This document shows, piece after piece, positions 1 to 7,447 of a DNA stretch of 10,889 bases. A model generated the notes under the pieces. It worked only from the letters and a program-made list of their open reading frames with translations. It was not told where the DNA came from and did no database searches. Position 1 is the stretch's first letter; each line of letters begins with the position of its first letter. Origin of the DNA: Bacillota bacterium (GTDB lineage: Bacteria > Bacillota > Desulfotomaculia > Desulfotomaculales > JAJYZD01); contig JAJYZD010000114.1 of NCBI GenBank assembly GCA_021800315.1, positions 1 to 10,889 on the forward strand, written 5' to 3'. A program made the translations under genes and the position numbers.

Positions 1-48
1 GGGAATATCACGGTGGAGGACTCTGCGGATGGCGGGGGCGACGTGTAA
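1..48 (+). CDS. Possible C-terminal tail of an unidentified plus-strand protein (partial)
   Basis: The first 45 bases read as 15 open codons (GNITVEDSADGGGDV) and end in TAA at 46-48. The composition would suit a protein tail and the gene would converge on cooS, but 15 codons without a stop is weak evidence. I cannot name a family. The other two forward frames are also open for the first tens of codons, so the frame choice is tentative. The start would lie outside the window. Confidence 0.15.
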   Translation, partial: GNITVEDSADGGGDV

Positions 49-139
49 GCGTCCTGCCTTATGCCATTCCGCTAAGACTCCCTCCCTCTGCGTAATTAGT
101 GGCCTATGCTAAGGTTTGCTTACGTTGTTAGGAACGGTT

Positions 140-148
140 ACCTCCTCT
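140..148 (-). promoter_or_regulatory. Orphan Shine-Dalgarno sequence downstream of cooS
   Basis: Seven bases after the cooS stop, the minus strand reads AGAGGAGGT, a near-perfect ribosome-binding site like those in front of the other genes here. No ATG, GTG or TTG follows at the usual 5-12 base distance, and the next minus-strand ATG is followed at once by a stop. The remaining stretch to the window edge holds no recognisable gene or terminator. The site may belong to a gene lost by rearrangement, or it may be chance in purine-rich DNA. Confidence 0.35.
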
Positions 149-154
149 CTTCAA

Positions 155-2173
155 TTAGTAGTTTTGGCAGAGCGGCGTTTCCAGGTCTTCCGCGACCGAC
201 CGGTGGACTCCCATCTTCCAGGTCCGGTACTCCAGGGCGGAGATCATCTTCTGCGCCGCCTCCCGCGGGTCCACCTCGAAGATGAAGTAACCGCCGTAGA
301 CGTCCGCGGCGATCTGGGTGACGATGGAGTAGATGACGTCGCTGCCTTCCAGCGGCGGCATCGCGCCCACGTGGGTGGGGGCGCCGAGGGCCACGAACCA
401 ACTGCCGATGGCCACCGCCTTGCCGGTCATGGCCTCCGGCGCGGAAGCAACCAGGGGCACCTTGGGGGTATCGACACCCAGTTCGTTGGCCATGTCGGTC
501 ATCAGGTCGATGATGCGGCTGTTGTCCACGCAGGACCCCATGTGGAAGATGGCCGGCAGGGGTACTTCCAGATCGGCCCTTTCCTCCAGGCGGGCCAGAA
601 ACTTGGCCAGGCCGGGGCCGACCAGGGACCTGGTGTTCTCCGGATCCAGAAGACCGGCCTTGGCGCAGCCCTGCATGGCGCAGCCGGTGCCGATGACGAA
701 GACGTCGTTGGCCAGCATTTCCTTGGCGATGGTGGTGTGGCTGTCGTCCGCAAAGCGCTTGATGTTGTTGCAGCCGCACAGGTGGGCCACGCCCTTGATC
801 TCGCCGGCCAGGATGGCTTCGGTGAGCACGCTGACCGGGTTGGCAGGGTTGATCGCTCCGAAAATCTCGTACAGCGACTCCAGGGAAAAACCGGCCACGG
901 CCCGGTACTTGACCTCCGGGATGTGGATCTTGTTCGGATCTCGCTGCCGGTAGGCCTCGATGGCGATGCGGATGGCCTCCTTGGCGTTGTCCAGGGCCTT
1001 TTCGGCCTGGTAGTCGATGTGCAGCGAACCCGGGATTTTCACCGCCGGCGAGGTGGTGATGATCTTGGTGTGGAAGCAGTCGGCCACGCTGCGGATGGAG
1101 GGCATGATGCATTGCACGTCCACGATCATGGCGTCGACCACCCCGGTGGCGATGGCCAGTTCGGAAGAGGCGTAGGAGGTGGCGAGAGGAATGCCGCGGC
1201 GCATCATCACCTCGTTGCCGGTGCAGCAGATACCGACCAGGTTAATCCCCTTGGCGCCGGCCGCCCTGGCCTCCCCGTCCAGGACGGAAGCCGCGTCGCA
1301 GACGATCTCGGAAAGAACCGGGTTGTGCCCGTACAGGGCGATGTTAACTTTGCCCTGGTCCAGCACGCCCAGGTTGGCCTGGGTAAGCACGGGCTGCGGC
1401 GTACCGAAGAGGATGTCCGACAGGTCGGTGGCGATGTGCTCGCCGATGAAGTCGGACAGAGCCACCCTGAGGGCGGAGAAAATCAGGTTGACCGGGTCGT
1501 CGTCCATGCCCAGGTGGGCCTGGTTGATCAGGTTGGAGATCGAGTTGTAGATGCCGGTGGGCATCACGTTGCAGTCGAGGAACTTCTCCACCCGCCCCTT
1601 GGTGGCGAAACTCGCAAGCCAGGTGGAATACCCCTCGCCGTCCAGGCGCTTGAAGTCGGCAAAGGCGGCCTCGGCCAACTCCCTGGCCAGTTGGATGTCG
1701 TCCTTGCCCTCGCAGTCGATACCGAGCCTGGTACAGATTCGACGCAGCTTGGCCGCATCCTTGATCGCGTAGTTGGGCGCGTGACCTTCGGCGAACTTGT
1801 GCAGGGTCTCGGTGATGTGGTGGCCGTGCTCGGAGTGGGCCGCGGCGCCGGTCAAAAGCATCGTGCCGGTCGAGCGGGCGGCCACGGTCCAGTCGTGAAT
1901 GCCGCAGGCGCCTCTTGACGCGGGACCTTCCTCCCCTTTGATGCGGCAGGGGCCGACCATGCAGAAGCGGCAGCAGATGCCCTTGTAGCCGAACTGGCAC
2001 TGCGGCTGCTGGGCCACGAAGCGGTCGAAATAGGTGGTGACTCCCGCCGCCTCGGCCACATCGAGCATTTCCAAGGCCGTCGGGTCGATGGTCCGCTTGA
2101 TGACCTTGGGATCGACCACCCGCGGCGCCGCCGAAGGACGGCTGGTGTGGGCCCGGTCTCTGAATCTCGGCAT
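155..2173 (-). CDS. cooS: Anaerobic (Ni-Fe) carbon monoxide dehydrogenase catalytic subunit CooS
   Basis: Catalyses reversible oxidation of CO to CO2 and two electrons, in the cytoplasm as a homodimer; electrons normally pass to a ferredoxin-type carrier. The 672-residue protein is full length, with an extra ~20 N-terminal residues compared with Carboxydothermus CODH-II (from memory). The D- and B-cluster cysteines are present at C59, C67, C68, C71, C76 and C90. The C-cluster ligands are all there: H283, C317, C355, C468, C498 and C548, with the spacing of CODH-II. Lys585 matches the catalytic lysine, and H113, H116 and H119 match the proton-relay histidines. The ATG at 2173 has GGGGAGG 7 bases upstream. 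It starts 20 bp after the CGGC-protein gene, so the two are probably co-transcribed. No acetyl-CoA synthase, ferredoxin or hydrogenase gene is in view, so the physiological partner is unknown. Confidence 0.97.
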   Translation of the reverse strand: MPRFRDRAHTSRPSAAPRVVDPKVIKRTIDPTALEMLDVAEAAGVTTYFDRFVAQQPQCQFGYKGICCRFCMVGPCRIKGEEGPASRGACGIHDWTVAARSTGTMLLTGAAAHSEHGHHITETLHKFAEGHAPNYAIKDAAKLRRICTRLGIDCEGKDDIQLARELAEAAFADFKRLDGEGYSTWLASFATKGRVEKFLDCNVMPTGIYNSISNLINQAHLGMDDDPVNLIFSALRVALSDFIGEHIATDLSDILFGTPQPVLTQANLGVLDQGKVNIALYGHNPVLSEIVCDAASVLDGEARAAGAKGINLVGICCTGNEVMMRRGIPLATSYASSELAIATGVVDAMIVDVQCIMPSIRSVADCFHTKIITTSPAVKIPGSLHIDYQAEKALDNAKEAIRIAIEAYRQRDPNKIHIPEVKYRAVAGFSLESLYEIFGAINPANPVSVLTEAILAGEIKGVAHLCGCNNIKRFADDSHTTIAKEMLANDVFVIGTGCAMQGCAKAGLLDPENTRSLVGPGLAKFLARLEERADLEVPLPAIFHMGSCVDNSRIIDLMTDMANELGVDTPKVPLVASAPEAMTGKAVAIGSWFVALGAPTHVGAMPPLEGSDVIYSIVTQIAADVYGGYFIFEVDPREAAQKMISALEYRTWKMGVHRSVAEDLETPLCQNY

Positions 2174-2193
2174 TCCCTACGACCTCCCCTTCT

Positions 2194-2541
2194 CTATACT
2201 TTGTATTTGTGGGTACCGACAACAACCGGGATACCGGTCCCGCTTTCGATCAACTCGGCCAGATCAGCGGCCGAGACATAGGGACAGCCTGGCTTGCTCC
2301 CGGCCAGGCACTTGCTGAGGTAAATGGCGTCTGGTTGGACTTCGGAGACCTTGGCGGCCATGCCTATGTTCGGGACGATGGTGCGGCCGGGGCACTCGCA
2401 ACGGACGAAGGCCATGACCTGGGCCGGTTCGGCGAAGTTGCCTTCGCCCAGAGCGGCGGCCTTCAGGCACCGCCATTCGCCGGGGCAGCCGTAACCGGCG
2501 TCCATGTACGCACCGCAACCGACGATAAATACTTTTTTCAA
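2194..2541 (-). CDS. CGGC-domain-like small cysteine protein
   Basis: A 115-residue cytoplasmic protein resembling the CGGC domain family (PF08821), a putative metal-binding family of unknown function common in anaerobes. Cysteines fall at C9, C19, C25, C48, C50, C78 and C86. The family's central CGGCPG motif appears here as CECPGR (48-53), and the later SKC...GCPY pattern is retained. The start is a TTG at 2541, supported by the conserved MKKVFIVGC opening; the ribosome-binding site is poor (GTGGGA about 6 bases upstream), suggesting low translation. It lies 20 bp upstream of cooS. The 185 bp separating it from the preceding MBL gene hold only weak promoter-like sequence. A role in CODH maturation or metal delivery is inference from position alone. 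Confidence 0.75.
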   Translation of the reverse strand: MKKVFIVGCGAYMDAGYGCPGEWRCLKAAALGEGNFAEPAQVMAFVRCECPGRTIVPNIGMAAKVSEVQPDAIYLSKCLAGSKPGCPYVSAADLAELIESGTGIPVVVGTHKYKV

Positions 2542-2726
2542 ATGTTATCCCACTCTTTCAGTTTTGGTTCGGTCAGTTACGAACGATTGATATCCGATCA
2601 GATTATCTTCTGGTAAAGGATCCGGTTGTTCTCCGTTCTGGTCTCCAGATTTTTTGCGACCCCGCTTTGCCTCCCGGACGGACGCATGCGGGCCTGCCCC
2701 CTTGACCTCTTGATCCCCCAGGCGGA

Positions 2727-3578
2727 TCAGGCTGTACCTTCGCCGAGACTGAATACCGAGCCGGCCGGGGCGAAGCGGAAGACCGGAGCGAACTCGGCGG
2801 CCAGCCTGGCCGCAACCGGCAGGCCTGTACAGTGGTTGGCGGCCAAAAAGCACAGGTCCAGCCGGTGGAGAAAGCTGATCGTCTCCTCTTTCTGCCGGTC
2901 GTCTACCGGCCCGAGATGGGTGCCGCCGATGATACCGTAAACACGTTCCACGCCCGTAACCTTGCGGGCGTGCCCGACGATATTGACCAGACCGGCATGG
3001 GCGCAGCCCAGGATGATCAGCAGTCCATCCGGGGTCACGCAGTAGATGCTCATGTCGTTCTGGAAGGGATCGCGGACTTTGCGACCCCACTCCAGGGCAT
3101 ACAGCCGCTCGTCGCCCTTTTCGAAGTCCGTCTCCCGGGGCACCCTCCCGCTGACCCACAACCCCGGCCTTATTTCCGCCGGGTCCCGGGTAAAAACGAA
3201 ATCGGCGCCCAGGCTCTCCAGGAGTTCCCGGCGGTACGGCACGCCGATGTAGTGATCCGCCGGCAGGGCCGCATAATGCAGGGAGAAGAGGTCCGCGTGG
3301 GCCCAGACCGGCAGCCTGCCCCTGGCCCGCAGGAACGCCGCCAGGCCGCCGGTGTGATCGAAATGGCCATGGCTCAAGACCAGGGCGTCAACGGAGGTCA
3401 GATCAACTTCGAGGGCCCGGGCATTGTCCACCAGGTAGCCTTTCGCCCCGGTGTCGAAGAGGATGCGCCAATCGTCCATTTCCACCAGCATGGCCAGGCC
3501 CCATTCACCCGGGACGCCGGCCAGCGTCCCCACGGTGTTTTCGCAGAGCACCGTGATTTTGACCCCATGGCCACCCAT
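2727..3578 (-). CDS. MBL-fold metal-dependent hydrolase (COG1237-like)
   Basis: A 283-residue cytoplasmic metallo-beta-lactamase-fold protein of the group often labelled 7,8-dihydropterin-6-methyl-4-(beta-D-ribofuranosyl)-aminobenzene-5'-phosphate synthase. The metal motif HGHFDH is at residues 70-75; further candidate ligands are H194 (GCAHAG), H221 (GGTH) and H249 (ANHC). The opening KITVLCENT is typical of the group. The frame is open upstream to 3695, but ATG 3578 is preferred because family homology starts there and GGGGG lies 8 bases upstream. The substrate is unknown; the methanopterin-related name is transferred in databases and unlikely to be meaningful in a bacterium of this type. 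These proteins frequently accompany NifX and MinD-ferredoxin genes, as here. Confidence 0.88.
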   Translation of the reverse strand: MGGHGVKITVLCENTVGTLAGVPGEWGLAMLVEMDDWRILFDTGAKGYLVDNARALEVDLTSVDALVLSHGHFDHTGGLAAFLRARGRLPVWAHADLFSLHYAALPADHYIGVPYRRELLESLGADFVFTRDPAEIRPGLWVSGRVPRETDFEKGDERLYALEWGRKVRDPFQNDMSIYCVTPDGLLIILGCAHAGLVNIVGHARKVTGVERVYGIIGGTHLGPVDDRQKEETISFLHRLDLCFLAANHCTGLPVAARLAAEFAPVFRFAPAGSVFSLGEGTA

Positions 3579-3674
3579 AAACCATACCCCCACAGAATAA
3601 CTTTTGGAACCATCTTTCCCGGCCAGGGAGCCTTTTTCTTCCGGCCCTACGGCTTTACATTCGCCAAAGGCGGT

Positions 3675-3691
3675 CCGGCCCCTAAGGCCGG
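3675..3691. repeat. GC-rich inverted repeat between nifX-like 2 and the MBL gene
   Basis: CCGGCC and GGCCGG form a perfect 6-bp stem around the loop CCTAA in the 140-bp spacer downstream of NifX-like protein 2. No T-run follows on either strand, so it is not a standard intrinsic terminator. It could modulate mRNA stability between the two genes. Confidence 0.3.
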
Positions 3692-3718
3692 CCACCCTGT
3701 CTCCGCCCTGAACAGGTT

Positions 3719-4063
3719 CTAGTGGTCGCAGACATTGGCTCCGATAGCCAGGGATCCGGACAGGTAATAACGTACTATATCCTCCGGGCTGCCGGCGGTT
3801 GGGTCCGCGCCGGTCACCACCCGCACTCCCTTTTGGTTTAAGAGTTCCTGAGCCCTGGATCCCATGCCGCCGGCTATGACCACGTTGACCCCTTCCTCCG
3901 AGAGCAATCGCGGCAGCAGGCCCGGTTCATGGGGCGGGGAATTCAGGGTGGACACGCTCAGAATTTCCTGGGAGCCCTGGTCGACGTCAAACATGTAGAA
4001 CCGCTCGCAATGCCCGAAATGGGTACACAACTGATCATCGGCAACAGGTACGGCAATCTTCAT
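3719..4063 (-). CDS. NifX/NifB-type dinitrogenase iron-molybdenum cofactor biosynthesis family protein (copy 2)
   Basis: A 114-residue protein of the NifX/NafY/NifB-C-terminal family (PF02579), whose characterised members bind iron-sulfur or Fe-Mo cofactor intermediates. It opens with MKIAVPV, followed by the family pattern of an FGHCERF segment (residues 16-22), a central VIAGGMGSRAQELL stretch and a GV+VVTG strand. Start ATG 4063 is preferred over the in-frame ATG at 4096 because homology begins there and AGGAAG lies just upstream. It follows the second MinD-type ATPase by 16 bp. No nitrogenase genes are in the window, so a general cofactor-carrier role fits better than nitrogen fixation. 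It is clearly diverged from the other NifX-like gene at 5871-6233. Confidence 0.88.
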   Translation of the reverse strand: MKIAVPVADDQLCTHFGHCERFYMFDVDQGSQEILSVSTLNSPPHEPGLLPRLLSEEGVNVVIAGGMGSRAQELLNQKGVRVVTGADPTAGSPEDIVRYYLSGSLAIGANVCDH

Positions 4064-4079
4064 TTTGATCTTCCTTTCC

Positions 4080-4964
4080 CTAATTTGTATCCACATGGGT
4101 TAGGAGCTTGTTCCAAACCGCCCTGATATCTTTGGCCGCCCTCGCCTCCTCCATGGCCGTCACCGGCACGCCCCGCATCTGGGCCGCGGTCACGGCCAGG
4201 TCATAGTGAATCCTGCCCACCAGGGTAATCCCCGCCGACCGGGCCCGCCTTTCGATGGCTTCACCCAGGCCGGGGTTGATGTCGAACTTGTTGACGCACA
4301 GATACACCGGAATCTGAAAATGTCCGGCCAGGGCGACCACCCTTTCCAGGTCGTTTTCACCCGCCACGGTAGGTTCGGTGACCACGACCACGGCGTCGGC
4401 GCCGGTGACGGACGCGATCACCGGGCAGCCGATCCCGGGCGGGCCGTCAACCAGAAGGTAGCGATACCCCTTTTGTTCAGCGATTTTTTTGGCCTCACTG
4501 CGCACCAGGGAAACCAGTTTGCCCGAGTTCTCCGCCGCGATTTCCAGCCGGGCATGCACCATCGGTCCATAGGGCGTAACCGCAGCAAACCACCGCCCGT
4601 CGACCACCGGCTCAAAGCGGATCGCCTTTTCCGGGCAGAAATGGCTGCAGACGCCGCATCCTTCACAAGCGACGGGATCCACGGCAAAAGCGGGGGGACG
4701 GCCTTCATCCCTGGTGATGGCGCCGAACCGGCAGACCTCATGGCACCGGCCGCAGCCGCTGCACTTGTCCGGCGAAACGGCGGCTTTTTTACCCCCGGTA
4801 AAATCCTCGCTTTTTTGAATTTCCGGTTGGAGGACCAGGTGCAGATCCGCCGCGTCCACATCACAGTCGGCCAATACGGATTCTCCGGCCAGCACGGCCA
4901 GGGAAGCCACCAGGCTTGTCTTACCGGTACCCCCTTTGCCGCTGACCACAACTATTTCCTTCAC
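4080..4964 (-). CDS. MinD-superfamily P-loop ATPase with inserted ferredoxin domain (copy 2)
   Basis: A 294-residue cytoplasmic ATPase of the MinD/Mrp/NifH superfamily (COG1149). The deviant Walker A motif KGGTGKTS is at residues 10-17, and DCDVDAADLH (33-42) follows. Two 4Fe-4S motifs are inserted: C68, C71, C74, C78 and C100, C103, C106, C110. A DGPPG switch-type motif follows. The start is a GTG at 4964 overlapping the TGA of the preceding ATPase (GTGA), with AAAGGAGG 7 bases upstream, so the pair is translationally coupled. The family is thought to act in iron-sulfur or metal-cofactor assembly or ATP-driven electron transfer, but substrates are unknown. Relatedness to CooC, the nickel-insertion ATPase of CODH, is at superfamily level only. 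Confidence 0.93.
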   Translation of the reverse strand: MKEIVVVSGKGGTGKTSLVASLAVLAGESVLADCDVDAADLHLVLQPEIQKSEDFTGGKKAAVSPDKCSGCGRCHEVCRFGAITRDEGRPPAFAVDPVACEGCGVCSHFCPEKAIRFEPVVDGRWFAAVTPYGPMVHARLEIAAENSGKLVSLVRSEAKKIAEQKGYRYLLVDGPPGIGCPVIASVTGADAVVVVTEPTVAGENDLERVVALAGHFQIPVYLCVNKFDINPGLGEAIERRARSAGITLVGRIHYDLAVTAAQMRGVPVTAMEEARAAKDIRAVWNKLLTHVDTN

Positions 4965-5821
4965 CGCCCCGCCTCCTTTAGGACAGAGGTCAGGAGACCG
5001 CTGACGCGGTCCCCGAAGCCTGGTACGACGGCAAAGGCCAGCTCGCCCCTGGAATAAGCTTCGGCCACCCGCCGGTCCTCCGGTATCTCCGCCAGGATGC
5101 CGACCCCCCGCTCCCGGCAGAAATCCCTAGCCAGGTTGTTTCCCGGCGTGGCTCTGTTCACCACCACAGCGTGGGGGCGAGCCAGTTCTTTGAGCATATC
5201 CAGGGCCAGCCCCAGGTCGTGCAGGCCGAAAGGAGTGGGCTCGGTGACCAGCAGCACGAAATCGGCATCCCTGACCGCGGTAATCACCGGACAGGAGGTG
5301 CCGGGCGGCGCGTCGACGATGGTCAGGACGCCGCGGCCAGCCGCGGAGCGCACCGCCTTGATCAACGGCGGGCTCATGGCCTCGCCGACATTCAAACGGC
5401 CATGCACAAACCCGGTCCCGCCGGACCGGCCTTCCTCCACGACCCCGATTACCCTCCCTTGCTCGACAATGGCCTGTTCCGGACAAACCAGCATACAGCC
5501 TCCGCACCCATGGCACATGTTGGCGAAGGTCATCACCTGTCCGGCGATAACGATGATGGCGCTGAACCGGCAGATCTCGCCGCAGCGACCACAAGCGGTA
5601 CACTTGGCCGGGTCCACCTCCGGCACCGGCACGTACACCAGCTGGCGGCGATCGAGGCGGGGCTTCAGGAAGAGATGTCCGTTCGGCTCCTCGACGTCGC
5701 AATCCACATAAGAGACTGCCTGCCCCATCGCCGCGGCCGCCCGGACCAGGTTGGTGGCAACGGTGGTCTTTCCCGTTCCGCCCTTGCCGCTGGCCACGGC
5801 CACTATCAGTTGCGCCGTCAT
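4961..5821 (-). CDS. MinD-superfamily P-loop ATPase with inserted ferredoxin domain (copy 1)
   Basis: A 286-residue paralogue of the following gene. The deviant Walker A KGGTGKTT is at residues 13-20, with DCDVEEPNGH at 40-49. Two 4Fe-4S motifs occur at C74, C77, C80, C84 and C103, C106, C109, C113, and a DAPPGTSCP switch motif at 170-178. ATG 5821 is chosen, although the frame is open to 5965, because homology begins at MTAQLIVAVASGK and GGGAGGGG lies upstream. It sits 49 bp after NifX-like protein 1 and overlaps the next ATPase by 4 bp. The pair probably forms a heterodimer, inferred from the coupled genes and the dimeric nature of MinD/NifH proteins. A tandem arrangement of these two ATPases with NifX proteins is common in anaerobic bacteria and archaea. 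Confidence 0.93.
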   Translation of the reverse strand: MTAQLIVAVASGKGGTGKTTVATNLVRAAAAMGQAVSYVDCDVEEPNGHLFLKPRLDRRQLVYVPVPEVDPAKCTACGRCGEICRFSAIIVIAGQVMTFANMCHGCGGCMLVCPEQAIVEQGRVIGVVEEGRSGGTGFVHGRLNVGEAMSPPLIKAVRSAAGRGVLTIVDAPPGTSCPVITAVRDADFVLLVTEPTPFGLHDLGLALDMLKELARPHAVVVNRATPGNNLARDFCRERGVGILAEIPEDRRVAEAYSRGELAFAVVPGFGDRVSGLLTSVLKEAGR

Positions 5822-5870
5822 TTGTCCGCTCCCCTCCCGGTGCCGCACTCGGGTTTCCCTACCCCAATGA

Positions 5871-6233
5871 TCAACTCCAGTGCCCTTCGACATCCGCTGT
5901 TTGCGCCTCTTCCAGCAGTCCTTGTTTAAACTTCGCCACGGCATCACCCACCGAGCCCCCGCCACCCGGGTAAACCTTGATCCCGGCGGCCCTCAGCACG
6001 CGGAAGGCTTTGGGACCGCAATGCCCGGTTATCACCGCCGCCACTCCCTGGGTGCTGATATTCCGGGCCGACTGGATGCCGGCTCCCTGCGCGGAATTCA
6101 GGTTGATGCCGTTATTGACGGCGCGGCATTCGCCCGTCTCCGTATCCACCACCACAAAGTGACCGCAACGGCCGAACCTGGCGTCGACCATGCTCTCAAG
6201 GTCCTGGCCGCAAGCGGAAACAGCTATCTTCAC
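5871..6233 (-). CDS. NifX/NifB-type dinitrogenase iron-molybdenum cofactor biosynthesis family protein (copy 1)
   Basis: A 120-residue member of PF02579. It opens with MKIAVSACG, then DARFGRCGHFVVVD (residues about 17-30), a central ITGHCGPKAFRVL stretch and the G-I-K-V-Y strand typical of the family. Unlike copy 2 it has a GGGGSVGDAV segment before the C-terminal helix, the more common form near MinD-ferredoxin genes. The start is a GTG at 6233 with GAGGAGGG 6 bases upstream. It heads the NifX-ATPase-ATPase-NifX block; no promoter is obvious in the 115 bp separating it from the PadR gene, so it is probably read from the promoter in front of that regulator. Confidence 0.9.
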   Translation of the reverse strand: MKIAVSACGQDLESMVDARFGRCGHFVVVDTETGECRAVNNGINLNSAQGAGIQSARNISTQGVAAVITGHCGPKAFRVLRAAGIKVYPGGGGSVGDAVAKFKQGLLEEAQTADVEGHWS

Positions 6234-6348
6234 CGGATTCCCTCCTCATCCTTATGCCGCCGTGCCCGGGGAGAGACGCTTGGCGCAGCCTCAAACCGGT
6301 TTCCCGTTACCAACGGCATCTAAAAGGTACCTGCACTCACCGGCCCGA

Positions 6349-6728
6349 CTATGTCTGCCCAGGTTTCCCAAGCAGGCCCTCCAGGCCGTGTCTTACTTCC
6401 TCCATCATCACCTCAAGCCAATCCCGCAGGTGCTCCCGTCCACCGTCGGTCAATTCGTAAACCCGCCGCGGCGGTCCATTTTCCTTGGTCTCCCAGCGGG
6501 AAAAGACCATCCCTCTCGATTCCAGGCGCCGCCGGGTACGGTAGACGGCAGCGCTGTCCATGCCGTTGACGGTCAGGCCAGCCGGTCGGCGTCCTGCGCG
6601 ATCCGGTAGCCGTACGAGGCGCCGGAGCGCGCCAGGCATAACAGCACGACCGGCTCGGTAAACCGGTGGATGTTGCCCATTTCACCGGTGCATGGCCGCG
6701 ATCCGTGCCGGGGACAAAACCTGGCCAT
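6349..6728 (-). pseudogene. PadR-family transcriptional regulator interrupted by a frameshift
   Basis: The first frame runs from ATG 6728 (AGGTGAGG upstream) for 51 codons to a TGA at 6573-6575. It encodes HRFTEPVVLL and SYGYRIAQDADRLA, the first part of a PadR winged helix. The rest of the domain continues in another frame from about 6576 to 6349: LTVNGMDSAAVYRTRRRLES, then SRWETKENGPPRRVYELT and a C-terminal dimerisation helix. Restoring one C in the GCCTGACC context at 6571-6578 would give an intact 126-residue protein. The N-terminus carries a CPRHGSRPC segment (C5, H8, C13), which could bind metal. PadR proteins usually repress neighbouring operons, so the target is likely the NifX/ATPase operon. 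Whether this is a genuine pseudogene or a sequencing error cannot be decided here. Confidence 0.82.
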
Positions 6729-6767
6729 GGCCTCACCTGCCAATTCTCATATATGCAACTTACACTT

Positions 6768-6796
6768 ATGATAATGGGCCCTCCCCCGGTTGTCAA
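6768..6796 (-). promoter_or_regulatory. Sigma-A-type promoter upstream of the PadR gene
   Basis: On the minus strand TTGACA (6791-6796) is separated by exactly 17 bases from TATCAT (6768-6773), an excellent match to the housekeeping consensus. Transcription would start near 6761, about 33 bases before the PadR ATG. The stretch 6740-6775 is unusually AT-rich for this window and contains the direct repeat AAGT-GT-AAGT and a CATATATG palindrome, plausible operator sites for PadR autoregulation. It likely drives PadR and the NifX/ATPase genes downstream. Confidence 0.75.
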
Positions 6797-6854
6797 CCCC
6801 TACGGGAACCGGCACCATTTGGCGATTCCGGTCCCGCCGTGTACCTTTCCGGCT

Positions 6855-7415
6855 TCAGACCCAGGAAAGATATTCTTCGGCCGTGACGATGCGGAAGTAG
6901 TCGCCGAACAGTCCCCGGCGATAAAGGTTGAGACAGTTCGCGTGATCCTCCGGCGGATAGGCCGCGCAGCAGTCCTCCAGGATCACGGTCTTAAAGCCGT
7001 TGCCCAAGGCGTCCAGGGCGGTGAGCAGCACGCAGAAAGGGGTGGCGATGCCGGCCACGGCCACCCGTTCCACGCCGTTGTCCCGTAGCGTGATATCCAG
7101 ATCGGTCTTGAAGAAGGCGGAGAGACGTCTCTTTTCCAGGACGATGTCCCCGGGCCGCGGTTCCAGTTCGGCGATAACCCCGACGCCGGGAGTTCCCCGC
7201 AGGGCGTGCGGCTTCATCTTGCCCCGAAAAATGACGTCGGTCGGGTAAAAACTGTCGTTGGCATATACCACGAGCAGATTCTTATCCCGGGCCGCATCCA
7301 GCAAGTGCTGGATGCCGGGAATAATCCTGCCCGCCTCCCCGCTGATCCCGCTGTGCAACGCCGTGTTTACGTTGTCCTTGATCATATCCACTACGATGAC
7401 GGCATCCCTGGCCAT
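6855..7415 (-). CDS. Isochorismatase-family cysteine hydrolase
   Basis: A 186-residue cytoplasmic hydrolase of the isochorismatase/nicotinamidase fold. The presumed catalytic triad is D10 (VIVVDM), K95 (VLEKRRLSAF) and C128 in the GIATPFCV segment, which also carries the family's cis-peptide region. Length is typical. ATG 7415 is chosen because homology begins at MARDAVIVVDM; GGAAGG lies 11 bases upstream, and the frame remains open to 7535 without family resemblance. The substrate cannot be set: nicotinamide, N-carbamoyl compounds or other amides are possible. It sits between the FmdB-like gene and the PadR regulator, about 190 bp from the former, and its leader contains a strong hairpin. 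Confidence 0.9.
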   Translation of the reverse strand: MARDAVIVVDMIKDNVNTALHSGISGEAGRIIPGIQHLLDAARDKNLLVVYANDSFYPTDVIFRGKMKPHALRGTPGVGVIAELEPRPGDIVLEKRRLSAFFKTDLDITLRDNGVERVAVAGIATPFCVLLTALDALGNGFKTVILEDCCAAYPPEDHANCLNLYRRGLFGDYFRIVTAEEYLSWV

Positions 7416-7447
7416 TTCCCCCACTACCTTCCAGAGTTCTTTGGCGG

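Noticed and set aside
116..1918. 600-codon plus-strand open frame opposite cooS
   Set aside because: It is antisense to a fully conserved CooS, has Asp/Gly/His/Val-rich shadow composition and resembles no family.
2637..2655. Plus-strand hairpin TCTGG-TCT-CCAGA followed by six Ts
   Set aside because: It has the form of a weak terminator, but no plus-strand gene precedes it and the stem is only 5 bp.
2832..3722. 296-codon plus-strand open frame opposite the MBL gene
   Set aside because: Antisense shadow of a gene with intact metal-binding motifs; no ribosome-binding site or family resemblance.
6573..6575. In-frame TGA in the PadR gene as a selenocysteine codon
   Set aside because: Sequence after the TGA in that frame has no PadR similarity, while the neighbouring frame does, so it is a frameshift.
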